From Candidatus Sulfotelmatobacter sp. (GTDB lineage Bacteria > Acidobacteriota > Terriglobia > Terriglobales > Acidobacteriaceae): 11,109 nucleotides of DNA. The position numbers were made by a program, and so were the translations under genes. This document shows positions 1 to 7,342 of the stretch, piece by piece (the stretch's first letter is position 1; each line of letters begins with the position of its first letter). Below the pieces are notes generated by a model. The model saw nothing but the letters and a program-made list of their open reading frames with translations. It was not told where the DNA came from and made no database searches. The DNA lies in NCBI GenBank assembly GCA_030037575.1, contig JASHRB010000477.1, positions 1 through 11,109 on the forward strand, read 5' to 3'.

Positions 1-82
1 TGACACGATCGCAACCGCTCACCACAACCACAACCCATTGCTAAACAAACGAAACATCGAGGTTTCTCCCGTTGGCTGCGCC

Positions 83-285
83 TTAACTTTCCGGCGCGGC
101 AGTAAACTCCACGTCGGTTGGCCCGATGCCGCAAAAGCCATTTAGTTCGCCCATGCTGACCCGGTGCGCCGCGGCCTTGAGCTCCTGAGCGCGACGAAGA
201 ACTTAGCTGAGTTGGCGACTCGACAGTTCGCAAACTTTTCCTGCGTGAACTCGGCGAGTGCTTCCAGAGAGAATTTCGTGTCCAT
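83..285 (-). pseudogene. Small soluble protein of unknown function, disrupted by a one-base frameshift
   Basis: I do not recognise a named family. Reading the minus strand from an ATG at 285, the first 32 codons give an acidic/amphipathic start (MDTKFSLEALAEFTQEKF, then NCRVANSAKFFVA). The frame then runs into an Arg/Ser-rich tail and stops. Shifting by one base at about position 190 gives 35 further plausible codons (AQELKAAAHRVSMGELNGF, then CGIGPTDVEFTAAPES) ending in TAA at 85-83. Total length is 203 nt, one short of 68 codons, consistent with loss of one G from a GCGGCT-like sequence. A GAGG motif lies 7 nt upstream of the ATG, which supports the start. No signal peptide or membrane segment is visible. 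It is divergent from the regulator at 541. It could be a sequencing error rather than a true pseudogene. Confidence 0.5.
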
Positions 286-373
286 CGCATGGCCTCGTTT
301 TCCCGTGTTTCTGCGGCTCGCGAGCGAATATCAGTGGAATCCGGCGCCTCGACAAGTTACGCCACAGACACGC

Positions 374-391
374 AACTGTTAATTAACCGTT
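374..391. promoter_or_regulatory. Near-palindromic operator-like site
   Basis: GTTAATTAAC at 378-387 is a perfect 10-bp palindrome. It extends to AAC on the left (374-376) and GTT on the right (389-391) with one mismatched pair, giving an 18-bp dyad. Its position between two divergent genes suits a dimeric DNA-binding protein. A TTAATTAA core can also arise by chance, and the binding protein is unknown. Confidence 0.3.
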
Positions 392-505
392 ACGCAGGCG
401 CGCAAGTATTTGGAGATAAGGTTGTTAAGGTTCTCAGGCTTTGCTGAGAAGTACCGGCGAGTGTTCTTGTCTGTATAACCTTATTTTTTGTGCTCCGGTT
501 TGGGC

Positions 506-511
506 TATAAT
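506..511 (+). promoter_or_regulatory. Probable -10 box for the regulator gene
   Basis: A perfect TATAAT lies 29 nt upstream of the GTG at 541. The best -35 candidate, TTATTT at 481-486, is weak and has a 19-nt spacer. A transcript starting near 518 would have a leader of about 23 nt that includes the GAGG motif at 527-530. This supports use of the 541 start. Confidence 0.45.
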
Positions 512-540
512 CAGTCGCCCGAAAATGAGGTTTTTTTCGC

Positions 541-2061
541 GTGCCGGAACCACGTTTAAGAGATGAGGGTCAGGGTCGGCGGGAGAATCGTCGATCTAGC
601 GAAGGTTTTTTGTCTCCCATCTCTGAGGAGTACGTGGAGAAATTGAACCAGATGATCCCTGCCCTCGATCCCGGGGTCGAAAGGCGCGATAGCGAACCCA
701 GCTGTTCGGAAAAGAAACGCCAGATTGATCTGATCCTCGCTTCCCGTTCCTTTCGAAGCGCTCCCCTTCTGCAAAAGTTTTTGGAATTCATTACCGTTGA
801 GTCCTTGAACGGCAGGCAGGAGGAATTGAGCGAGTACGCGATTGCAACTCAGGTTTTCGGGCGGCCTCAGCATTTCGATCCTGCTGCCGACACCATCGTT
901 CGAACGCAGGCCTACCGACTGCGTACGAAGCTCAAGGAATATTACGGGAACGAAGGGAAAAGCGAGCCTCTAATTGTCGAGGTTCCCAAAGGCCGTTACA
1001 TTCCCGCATTTTCGTTTCGACAAAATTCTACCGCAGAATCCAGTGAACAACCTGTAAGCGGCGAAGGCACGGCGGATCTCGGCCCGACCAATGAAATTTC
1101 CTCGCTCTGGTCGATTCGACGGGCGCCGGTGATCCTGGCTGTCGCGGTGTTGGCGATCGGACTGTCGCTGGTGGCAGGCATATTCCTGGGCCGCCACTGG
1201 TTTTCTGCACAGTCTGGAATGACGAAGGCGCCGAGTGTTCCCGAACCGTTAGATAGGTTTTGGAGTCAATTTCTCGGCAACGGTGACATCATACTTGCTT
1301 ATACCAATGGAGTCTTCCTCGAGACCGAGACCGCCGATTTGTTGAGATTCCGCAATAGCCAAGCAGTTGCGGATCGTGGAGCAGTGGTGGGCAAAGAGGT
1401 AGCGCGAGCGGGCGCCCTGAACCCGGATCTCGTTGCACACGCTGGAAATCTTTACTACGAAGAGAGTTTTACGGGTACGGGCGAAGTGCTCGCAACCTAC
1501 CGCCTCGCCAACCTGTTAACCCAACTTGGCGGCAAAGTTCAGGTCAAGCGTTGCCGCTTAGTCACAGTGGATGATTTACGGAACCACGACGTGATTTTTC
1601 TCGGCTCGCCATTCGAGAATGAAATTTTGGCCGATATGCATTTGTCCCAGCGCTTCAGTTTCGTTGAGCCCACCCAGCCCCCATTGTTGTGGCATGGGCG
1701 CATTGTGGATCATAAGGCTTCCGCGTCGGCTGTTTCCTACGCTCTGGAACGAGACCCGCAGTCGCAGGTTATACGTGCAGATTATGCCCTGTTCGATGTT
1801 CTCCCGGGTCCCGCGCCCGGGAGGCGAATTATGGTCTTGGCCGGCATTACTACTTCCGGTACAGAAGGCGCGGCCGAGTTCGCAACCTCCGCTGACGGGT
1901 TACGGCAGATACTCGCAGTAGGAAAAGCTTCCGGGAGCGCGAGCGAGAACAAGACGTTTCCTCGTTACTTTGAGTCATTGTTGCGCGTGGAAGCCGAAAA
2001 AGGGCTGGAAGCAATCGACGTAAAATTTGTAGACGGTAGCATTGTGCAAGTGCAGAAATGA
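541..2061 (+). CDS. Membrane-anchored winged-helix one-component regulator with unassigned extracytoplasmic domain
   Basis: A 506-residue protein. Residues about 58-158 match the winged-helix-like domain common in acidobacterial and rhizobial regulators, often mis-labelled adenylate cyclase: LLQKFLEFITVESL, YAIATQVFGR, HFDPAADTIVRTQAYRLRTK, and the wing VEVPKGRYIPAF. One hydrophobic helix at about 196-217 (APVILAVAVLAIGLSLVAGIFLG, in two parts) follows, then an outside domain of about 285 residues beginning RFWSQFLGNGDIILAYTNG. This ToxR/CadC-like topology would let an envelope signal alter DNA binding. I cannot name the C-terminal domain; GAVVGKEVARAG and VIFLGSPFENEIL suggest an alpha/beta ligand-binding fold. 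The GTG start has GAGG 10 nt upstream and a TATAAT before it; an ATG at 652 is the alternative and would still keep the wHTH domain. It lies 90 nt before the receptor gene, so co-transcription is likely. Confidence 0.75.
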   Translation: MPEPRLRDEGQGRRENRRSSEGFLSPISEEYVEKLNQMIPALDPGVERRDSEPSCSEKKRQIDLILASRSFRSAPLLQKFLEFITVESLNGRQEELSEYAIATQVFGRPQHFDPAADTIVRTQAYRLRTKLKEYYGNEGKSEPLIVEVPKGRYIPAFSFRQNSTAESSEQPVSGEGTADLGPTNEISSLWSIRRAPVILAVAVLAIGLSLVAGIFLGRHWFSAQSGMTKAPSVPEPLDRFWSQFLGNGDIILAYTNGVFLETETADLLRFRNSQAVADRGAVVGKEVARAGALNPDLVAHAGNLYYEESFTGTGEVLATYRLANLLTQLGGKVQVKRCRLVTVDDLRNHDVIFLGSPFENEILADMHLSQRFSFVEPTQPPLLWHGRIVDHKASASAVSYALERDPQSQVIRADYALFDVLPGPAPGRRIMVLAGITTSGTEGAAEFATSADGLRQILAVGKASGSASENKTFPRYFESLLRVEAEKGLEAIDVKFVDGSIVQVQK

Positions 2062-2151
2062 ATTAAACCTCAGGGTTTCTGCTCTCACCTTTATGCTGGC
2101 AGCCGGGGGCGAGACGCCGGCATCAGTATCGAAGCACGACCGAAATAAAGA
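2062..2151 (+). promoter_or_regulatory. Spacer with inverted repeat between regulator and receptor
   Basis: The 90-nt gap contains an inverted repeat, ATGCTGGC at 2093-2100 and GCCGGCAT at 2116-2123, pairing over 8 bp with one G-U and a 15-nt loop. No T-run follows, so it is not a classical terminator. It ends 28 nt before the receptor ATG and could moderate read-through or translation. The ribosome binding site of the receptor is weak (AATAAAG just before the ATG). Confidence 0.3.
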
Positions 2152-5100
2152 ATGATCAGACGAGCGCAGCGCGGCCGCTTTTTCTATGTGCTATGCACTG
2201 TTCTGATCGGCGCCGTTGCTTCTGCCCAGTTTACGGGCTCGGTGCAAGGCATTGTGCAGGACCCCTCGCGAGCCGGCATCGCACACGCCAAGGTGCGAAT
2301 CGCGAAGGTCGATACCGGAGTCGCACAAACCGCCATTTCCGATGCGAACGGAAATTTTCGTTTTGTCAGTCTTGCCCCCGGAACTTACCAGATTACGGTG
2401 GAAGCGCCGCACTTTGCGAAAGCGGAAACTACCATCACGCTGTTTACCGATCAAGATCTGAGTGTCCCAGTCCCCTTGAAGGTGGGCACGGTCAGTGAAA
2501 ACGTAACTGTGAGTTCTACTGCGCAGCTTGTCGATACCGCCGATAGTCGCAACCAACAGACGATCGAGGCGGGCGAACTCTCACAACTGCCATTGCCCGG
2601 CCGAAGCATGATTGCCCTTGCCACATTCGCCCCCGGCGCTTCGGGCCTGGGAACCATGGGCGGCGGCGTTCCTGGTGGTGGCGGTAGTCCAGGTTCCGCT
2701 ACTGACAATTACTCGACGGAGACGCAAGTCGACGCCTGCGCCAACGGCCAGGGAACAGTGTCGAACATGTGGGTCGTAGATGGACTCGACGTGACCAGCA
2801 GCATCCGCCAGGGCGTATTGAATCTCACCCCGAATCCGGACGACATTCAGGAAGCTGCTACCGAGGTGAACACGTTTTCGCCCGAATACGGCCGGGCCAG
2901 TGGATTACAAATGAAGATGACCACCAAGTCAGGGACCGATCAATTTCACGGACTGGCCAGCGACTATTTCTATTACCAGCCCATGTGGGCCGGAACGGAG
3001 TTCACCAAGGGGCTGCCTTACGCGCCATTTCATGCGAATAACATTTCGGCGACCATCGGTGGTCCGATAATTCCTCACAAGCAGCTCTTCTTTTTCTTTT
3101 CTATAGAACCGCTACGCGAGTTGATCTCCACGGGAAACCAGAGCATCACCTACGCCGCACCTCAGTTCATATCGTGGGCGGAAGACAATTATCCTTCTAC
3201 ACTCGGAACTCAGATTCTTTCGACATACCTGAACAGCGGCGCTACTACCACTGGAGTTTCACAGACCGCGGGCCAGATATTTGGCTGCACCGCTGGACAG
3301 ACTGATTATACGGTTGCAGCCGGCACTACCATTCCGTGCTCGCTGCCGATGGTGGCGCTGGGAGTCTTTAATTCCACCAACTACCGTAATGGCAATCAAT
3401 ATTTCGGCCGCATCGACAAGTATTTTGGCCGCGACAGAGTTTACGGCAGCTTCTTCCGAACCACTTTGAACACCAGCACCGATAATCCAATCCCGCAGTT
3501 CTACACCACAAGTGCCTACTGGGAGCGGGCGTTTCAACTTAATTGGACCCACACCTTTTCGCTAACGCTGCTGAACGTCGCCATCTTTGCGGTCAATCGA
3601 ATTCAAGGCGCGCTGAACCAAATCGGAGACTTTAGCGTGCCGCTTATCACGATCACAGGACAAACCAATGGATATGGGGTTGCATATCCCCAGCTCGGGT
3701 ACACGCAATACAATTATCATTGGCGCGATGTCGTCACCGAGTTGCACGGCCGGCATGCGCTGAAGCTCGGCTATGAGGGCTGGTTTGGCGAAGATATTCA
3801 GGAGTTTCAAGGATACCGTTCCGATCCCAATTTCAGCTTCAATAATCTGGTCACACTCGCGCAGGATGTGCCGACCGAGGAAACCGGCGTCATGTATAAC
3901 CCTCTGACGGGCCAGCCGGTGCTGTGGCAATGGAACGCCGCGTCAAGGTCCTTCGGCTTTTTTGCCGAAGACACGTGGAAGGTGAGAAAAAACCTTACTT
4001 TGACATTAGGCATGCGCTGGGACGACCAGGGCAATCCTTATTCGCGAAACGCTACGACTGTCTTCGGGAATTTTTATCTGGGTTCGGGCGACACCTTCGA
4101 CGAACAAGTTGCGAACGGATATTCCCAGGAGATTCCCCACGCGCTCGCGCACTCCATCACGAACCTATGGAGCCCGCGTGTTGGTTACGCCTGGGATCTC
4201 ACGGGAAAAGGCGACTGGGTCCTGCGCGGAGGCGCCGGGGTCTTCAACAATTGGCTTACATCGGCCAACATACAAAACATTTATCGCGGGAACCCTCCCG
4301 GTCCCATCGTTCCAACTTTCACCACCACGGGAACGGTGCCCCCGAAATTTGTGCTGGGCAACGGGAGCCAGAGTCCTCCCTACGGATATACCTATCCGCC
4401 CCTGGTCGGCTCAACGTTGTGTCCAGCGCTTTCGAGCTTGAGCGGCTGTCTGGATGCTCAGGGCGGCATTGTCGGCGGCGGACTCCAGATCGGCGGCATC
4501 GATCCGCATTTGAAATCGCCGCAGACATATATCTTCGCCAGCACCTTGGAACGTAAGATTGCCAGCCGATACTCAGCCAGCATCGGCTACCAGGGAGCGC
4601 ACGCAACCGACTTAGTGGGCGATGGCAATATGGCGGGCATTGTCAGTTACGGAGTTGACATCAACGCTTTACCCGGCGATCTGATCCAGCACGAGAGCCT
4701 CACTCCTACTCGCTTAAACCCAAGCTTCGGAGAAATCATCTACACGCGAAACGATCGCGAGTCCAATTACAACGCTGTCCTGCTTGATCTCAAAGGACGA
4801 TTTCCTCGCGGATTCTTCGACGCTTCCTACACGCGCTCGCGCTCGAATGACGATGCCGGCAGCTACCCAGCGGCTGCAGACCCTCACCAGTACTATGGTC
4901 CTTCTCCCTGGGATGTGCCCAACCGCTTCTCTCTGACATTGAATTATCAGTCGCGAGTTTTTGGTGCTCAGAGGGGATTTATTGGCCACGCGGCTGGGGG
5001 ATGGGGTATCAGCAACACGACCGTCGTCCAAAGCGGTTATCCATTTACGGTGATCACTCGCGGTCCGTTCATACCACAGTGTGTAAACGGCACCTCCATT

Positions 5101-5577
5101 ACGAATCCGTCCGCCTGCCCATCGTTCGCCGATCCGATCGTCGGATACGCGCCGGGCAGCGGCGATTACAACGCCGATGGCGACTATGGCCAGGAGAATG
5201 GCCTGGGCGCGCCTGTTTCTCTGGATTACCCGGAACCCACCAACTATGCCGAGGCCCGATCGCGGCACGCTTATCTCAATGGAGTATTTTTTCCCGGGCA
5301 GTTCACGCCTCCCGCTTTTTTGCCGAATGGCAACGAGGGCAACGAGAAGCCGCAGCAATTCCGCGAGCCTAACTTCGCAGAGTCAGACGTCTGCATATAT
5401 AAAGACACGCATGTCACCGAACGGATTAATTTTCAGTTGCGTTTTGATTTCTTCAATGTTTTCAATCGCGTGAATCTGGATAACATCGACAACAATTTTC
5501 TGGATGGCACGTTTGGCCAGACGTTGTCACAGGAAAATCCACGCAACTGGACCGTCGGCTCCAGAATCATGTTCTGA
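2152..5577 (+). CDS. Oar-like TonB-dependent outer-membrane receptor with carboxypeptidase-regulatory N-domain
   Basis: A 1141-residue protein. A signal peptide (residues 1-25, basic start, FFYVLCTVLIGAVASA, cleavage before QFTGS) leads to a carboxypeptidase-regulatory-like Ig fold at about 26-115 (GIVQDPSRAGIAHAKVRI, DANGNFRFVSLAPGTYQITV). A plug-like region follows at about 120-265 (LPLPGRSMIALATFAPGASG, a Gly-rich stretch at 166-181, MWVVDGLDV, FSPEYGRASG). The rest is a long beta-barrel ending GSRIMF, with the terminal Phe expected of outer-membrane proteins. Acidobacteria carry many such receptors, believed to bring in large substrates such as glycans; the substrate is not readable here. 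Cys pairs at FGCTAG/IPCSLP, TLCPAL/SGCLDA and PQCVNG/SACPSF suggest disulfide-tied loops, and DYNADGD at 1005-1011 resembles a calcium-binding DxNxDG motif. It is probably controlled by the upstream regulator, an inference from adjacency. No TonB box is obvious. Confidence 0.88.
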   Translation: MIRRAQRGRFFYVLCTVLIGAVASAQFTGSVQGIVQDPSRAGIAHAKVRIAKVDTGVAQTAISDANGNFRFVSLAPGTYQITVEAPHFAKAETTITLFTDQDLSVPVPLKVGTVSENVTVSSTAQLVDTADSRNQQTIEAGELSQLPLPGRSMIALATFAPGASGLGTMGGGVPGGGGSPGSATDNYSTETQVDACANGQGTVSNMWVVDGLDVTSSIRQGVLNLTPNPDDIQEAATEVNTFSPEYGRASGLQMKMTTKSGTDQFHGLASDYFYYQPMWAGTEFTKGLPYAPFHANNISATIGGPIIPHKQLFFFFSIEPLRELISTGNQSITYAAPQFISWAEDNYPSTLGTQILSTYLNSGATTTGVSQTAGQIFGCTAGQTDYTVAAGTTIPCSLPMVALGVFNSTNYRNGNQYFGRIDKYFGRDRVYGSFFRTTLNTSTDNPIPQFYTTSAYWERAFQLNWTHTFSLTLLNVAIFAVNRIQGALNQIGDFSVPLITITGQTNGYGVAYPQLGYTQYNYHWRDVVTELHGRHALKLGYEGWFGEDIQEFQGYRSDPNFSFNNLVTLAQDVPTEETGVMYNPLTGQPVLWQWNAASRSFGFFAEDTWKVRKNLTLTLGMRWDDQGNPYSRNATTVFGNFYLGSGDTFDEQVANGYSQEIPHALAHSITNLWSPRVGYAWDLTGKGDWVLRGGAGVFNNWLTSANIQNIYRGNPPGPIVPTFTTTGTVPPKFVLGNGSQSPPYGYTYPPLVGSTLCPALSSLSGCLDAQGGIVGGGLQIGGIDPHLKSPQTYIFASTLERKIASRYSASIGYQGAHATDLVGDGNMAGIVSYGVDINALPGDLIQHESLTPTRLNPSFGEIIYTRNDRESNYNAVLLDLKGRFPRGFFDASYTRSRSNDDAGSYPAAADPHQYYGPSPWDVPNRFSLTLNYQSRVFGAQRGFIGHAAGGWGISNTTVVQSGYPFTVITRGPFIPQCVNGTSITNPSACPSFADPIVGYAPGSGDYNADGDYGQENGLGAPVSLDYPEPTNYAEARSRHAYLNGVFFPGQFTPPAFLPNGNEGNEKPQQFREPNFAESDVCIYKDTHVTERINFQLRFDFFNVFNRVNLDNIDNNFLDGTFGQTLSQENPRNWTVGSRIMF

Positions 5578-5728
5578 ACCGGCCAACTGTGTATCCAGCC
5601 GCGTCGTCTGATTGCCTCCAACGGTATCGACGGAGCGTTCCCGAGAATGTCTATCTCAGCGGATTGACCCAAATCTGTCACATCATAGCGAGACGGCCTT
5701 TTCGCGCGATTCGTGCTAAAGTTCTCAC

Positions 5729-5971
5729 ATGGTAGTCACGGTCAACATTCCCGATGAACTCGCGGCAGCCACCAAGGCGCGCGGCTTGTCTCTAGAGGCC
5801 TGTGTCCAAGAGATTTTGGCCCAAGAGTTAGCGCGTCCGACGGAGACTCGTCAGCCGCGCACGCCAGAAGAGATTCGCGCTTGGCTCGATTCACTGGCCC
5901 AATTCTCGGACAAGATCCCGCCTTTGCCCGAGACCATCTCCCGCGATTGGCTTTACCAGGATCACGACTAC
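5729..5971 (+). pseudogene. VapB-like antitoxin remnant, stop codon lost and partner toxin absent
   Basis: The first 80 codons read as a small antitoxin of the kind paired with PIN-domain toxins: a ribbon-helix-helix-like start (MVVTVNIPDELAAATKARGL), then SLEACVQEILAQELA and a C-terminal tail RTPEEIRAWLDSLAQFSDK followed by LPETISRDWLYQDHD. From memory, homologs stop right after a DHD-like end and the toxin start overlaps. Here the next codon is TAC, one base from a stop, followed by ATG GCG ATT in the same frame. What follows in any frame is not PIN-like: no early Asp-containing VLDTN motif is seen. The antitoxin therefore appears orphaned and reads on into unrelated sequence. No strong ribosome binding site precedes the ATG. 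Whether a read-through product is made is unknown. Confidence 0.45.
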
Positions 5972-6077
5972 ATGGCGATTGCTCGTCGGGTTTGCTATCG
6001 CCGGACTCTCGTTCTGGTTGATTGTCGTAACGCACGCTGGACGGCCTTGTGTGAAAACACTGATTCTCAGGAAAATT

Positions 6078-6254
6078 ATGCGCGAAAACAAGATGGGCGC
6101 AACCGCAATCAAGAGCTTCGCACTGCTGGTTGTGCTCGGTGCGGCGTACCAAACCATAGTTGCCTTCGCAGAACTACAATTAATTCGCGCAACAGCGGGC
6201 ATGAACACGGGGTTACAAGTGTGGAGTACGTCCATCAACGTGATTGTTCCCTGA
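6078..6254 (+). CDS. Possible small single-pass membrane protein
   Basis: A 58-codon frame (MRENKMGATAIKSFALLVVL, then GAAYQTIVAFAELQLIRATAG, ending STSINVIVP) lies in a different frame from the long open frame across this region. AGGA at 6069-6072 sits 5 nt before the ATG. Residues about 11-30 form one hydrophobic helix after a basic N-terminus. The same frame is open upstream to at least 5979 and encodes another hydrophobic stretch (LLVGFAIAGLSFWLIVVTHAG), so a longer two-helix protein from a TTG is possible. The competing frame here is rich in Arg, Cys and Asn and looks non-coding, which makes this reading more credible. I do not recognise a family. It ends 41 nt before the secreted-protein gene. 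Confidence 0.35.
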   Translation: MRENKMGATAIKSFALLVVLGAAYQTIVAFAELQLIRATAGMNTGLQVWSTSINVIVP

Positions 6255-6282
6255 CCAATGGACACCGCAAAAGCATGCAAAA

Positions 6283-6287
6283 AAGGA
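6283..6287 (+). promoter_or_regulatory. Ribosome binding site that fixes the start at 6296
   Basis: AAGGA lies 8 nt before the ATG at 6296. No comparable motif precedes the in-frame ATG at 6275, and the peptide from 6296 begins directly with a signal sequence. This separates the secreted-protein gene from the antitoxin-derived open frame upstream. Confidence 0.55.
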
Positions 6288-6295
6288 ATTCTGGC

Positions 6296-6976
6296 ATGCG
6301 AGCGAGCAGACTGCCTGTCCTTTTCGGATCGTTTCTCGCTATCATTTCCGGGTTGGGCAGCGGGCACGCGCAAAGCGCGACGCCAAGCTTCACCATCTCG
6401 GCCAGTAATGTGACCATGCCCACCAGAGGCAACGGCTCAATTCCGTTCACGCTTACCTCGGTGAACGGTTTTGCCGGCGCGGTTGTTGTCAGTTGCGGTC
6501 CTGCGAATCCGCCAACCGGATCGATCTTGCCCCAATGCAATTACACTGGCAGTCCAATCGCGCCGCCGCCATATACGCTGACCGCGAATGGGACGGTGAG
6601 GGGAAGTCTGAGCCTGGTCGCGTATATTCCTCCATGCTCCAGCCCTTGCCCCGTCAAACTCCAGCCTCGCCCGCGCCAGCGGGGAGCGGTAAACCTGGCA
6701 CTGTCCGGTGCGCTGCTGCTGGGCCTGGGCTTCCGTCGCAGGGCGGCGCGTTGGCTCGCGCTGGCGCTATTCGCTGCGGGAATGCTGGCCGAACTGGCGG
6801 GAGTCATCGCCTGCGGGGCCGGCAGCATCGACGACCTCAGCCCTGGCATTTTTGCATACACCGTCTCGGCAACGCAGAGCGGCACGACTAGGAGTCAGGC
6901 GATGGTCGTGAACACGACGGTCAACGTTACAGTGCCGGCCGATATTCCCACGAACCTACCTTCCGCCAATCCTTAA
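6296..6976 (+). CDS. Secreted/membrane Ig-like protein with internal Arg-rich double hydrophobic segment
   Basis: A 226-residue protein when started at 6296. Residues 1-25 are a signal peptide (MRASRLPVLFGSFLAIISGL, then GSGHA before QS). Residues about 30-118 form a beta-sandwich of the acidobacterial type (FTISASNVTMPTRGNGSIPF, TSVNGFAGAVVVSC, YTLTANGTVRGSLSLVAYIPP) with Cys at 67, 81, 114 and 118. Then come two hydrophobic stretches, about 132-146 (VNLALSGALLLGLGF) and 154-172 (LALALFAAGMLAELAGVIA), separated by RRRAAR and followed by Cys173 in VIACGAGS. The tail (SPGIFAYTVSATQSGTTRSQ, then NTTVNVTV) again looks like beta-strands. This order recurs, from memory, in acidobacterial surface proteins; its function is not known to me. 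The upstream open frame continuous with it belongs to the antitoxin remnant. No transcription terminator is visible after the stop. Confidence 0.65.
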   Translation: MRASRLPVLFGSFLAIISGLGSGHAQSATPSFTISASNVTMPTRGNGSIPFTLTSVNGFAGAVVVSCGPANPPTGSILPQCNYTGSPIAPPPYTLTANGTVRGSLSLVAYIPPCSSPCPVKLQPRPRQRGAVNLALSGALLLGLGFRRRAARWLALALFAAGMLAELAGVIACGAGSIDDLSPGIFAYTVSATQSGTTRSQAMVVNTTVNVTVPADIPTNLPSANP

Positions 6977-7342
6977 TCGAGGTCGTTGTTCAATTGAGAT
7001 CGTTCTTCGCGCGCAACCCGGCCAGATGGCGATGGTGACTGACGTTGTCAGGTTACACAAGCTTGCCCCTTAGTTAGGTTCGCCTTTTTGCGAGTCAATG
7101 CGCGTTTATCAGGATGTTACGCCATTTTAAATCTGTCAAATCAGTTTTCTACCTGCCCGGAGGCCGCCCCAATCGAGCCAGGGCAGCATACAGTGTTTAC
7201 GGTATGCGAGTTTCCGTGTGGTGAGCTAGGATCATACTCGATTGGCGTTTGGAGCGAACAAAAATAATAGGACTTTTGGCGAGTAACGAGCGTCACAGCT
7301 TCGTGTTGACCGATGAGTCGAGTTGCTCGGACGGAGAACTTC
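6977..7342 (+). other. Intergenic region before the sensor kinase
   Basis: 366 nt with no credible gene. The long minus-strand open frame reaching into it is antisense to the kinase. A weak promoter candidate is TTGGCG at 7242-7247 with TAATAG at 7265-7270 (17-nt spacer), about 73 nt before the kinase ATG; it matches consensus poorly. CTGAC-GTT-GTCAG near 7039-7051 is a short hairpin only. No T-run terminator was found for the upstream gene. Confidence 0.35.
7333..7336 (+). promoter_or_regulatory. Ribosome binding site that selects the kinase start at 7343
   Basis: GGAG lies 6 nt before the ATG at 7343. The upstream in-frame ATG at 7313 has no purine-rich motif in front of it. The 7343 start removes ten residues that lie outside any domain. 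Confidence 0.55.

Larger units (their letters stand above)
286..540. other. Divergent intergenic region
   Basis: This 255-nt gap separates the minus-strand small gene from the plus-strand regulator. It contains the near-palindrome at 374-391, two copies of AAGGTT (418-423 and 427-432), a hairpin with arms TTCTCAG (431-437) and CTGAGAA (444-450), and a TATAAT box at 506-511. The short plus-strand open frame through 164-382 is the opposite-strand shadow of the broken gene plus this spacer and has no protein-like character. Confidence 0.5.

Noticed and set aside
1..57. Minus-strand ATG at 57 with a GGGAG-like motif upstream, reading off the left edge
   Set aside because: The frame stops after 12 codons (TGA at 21-19); the other frame from an ATG at 38 is too short to judge.
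164..382. Plus-strand 72-codon open frame
   Set aside because: It is opposite the broken small gene, has no ribosome binding site and no protein-like pattern.
3924..4556. 210-codon plus-strand open frame inside the receptor gene
   Set aside because: Arg/His/Ser-rich shadow of the receptor, whose own frame has clear domain motifs throughout.
4714..5358. 214-codon minus-strand open frame inside the receptor gene
   Set aside because: Antisense shadow in GC-rich coding sequence; no recognisable motif or start signal.
5729..6976. A single 415-residue protein
   Set aside because: Residues about 81-185 look non-coding, and a signal peptide with its own AAGGA site begins at 6296, so two unrelated genes joined by an open frame is the better reading.
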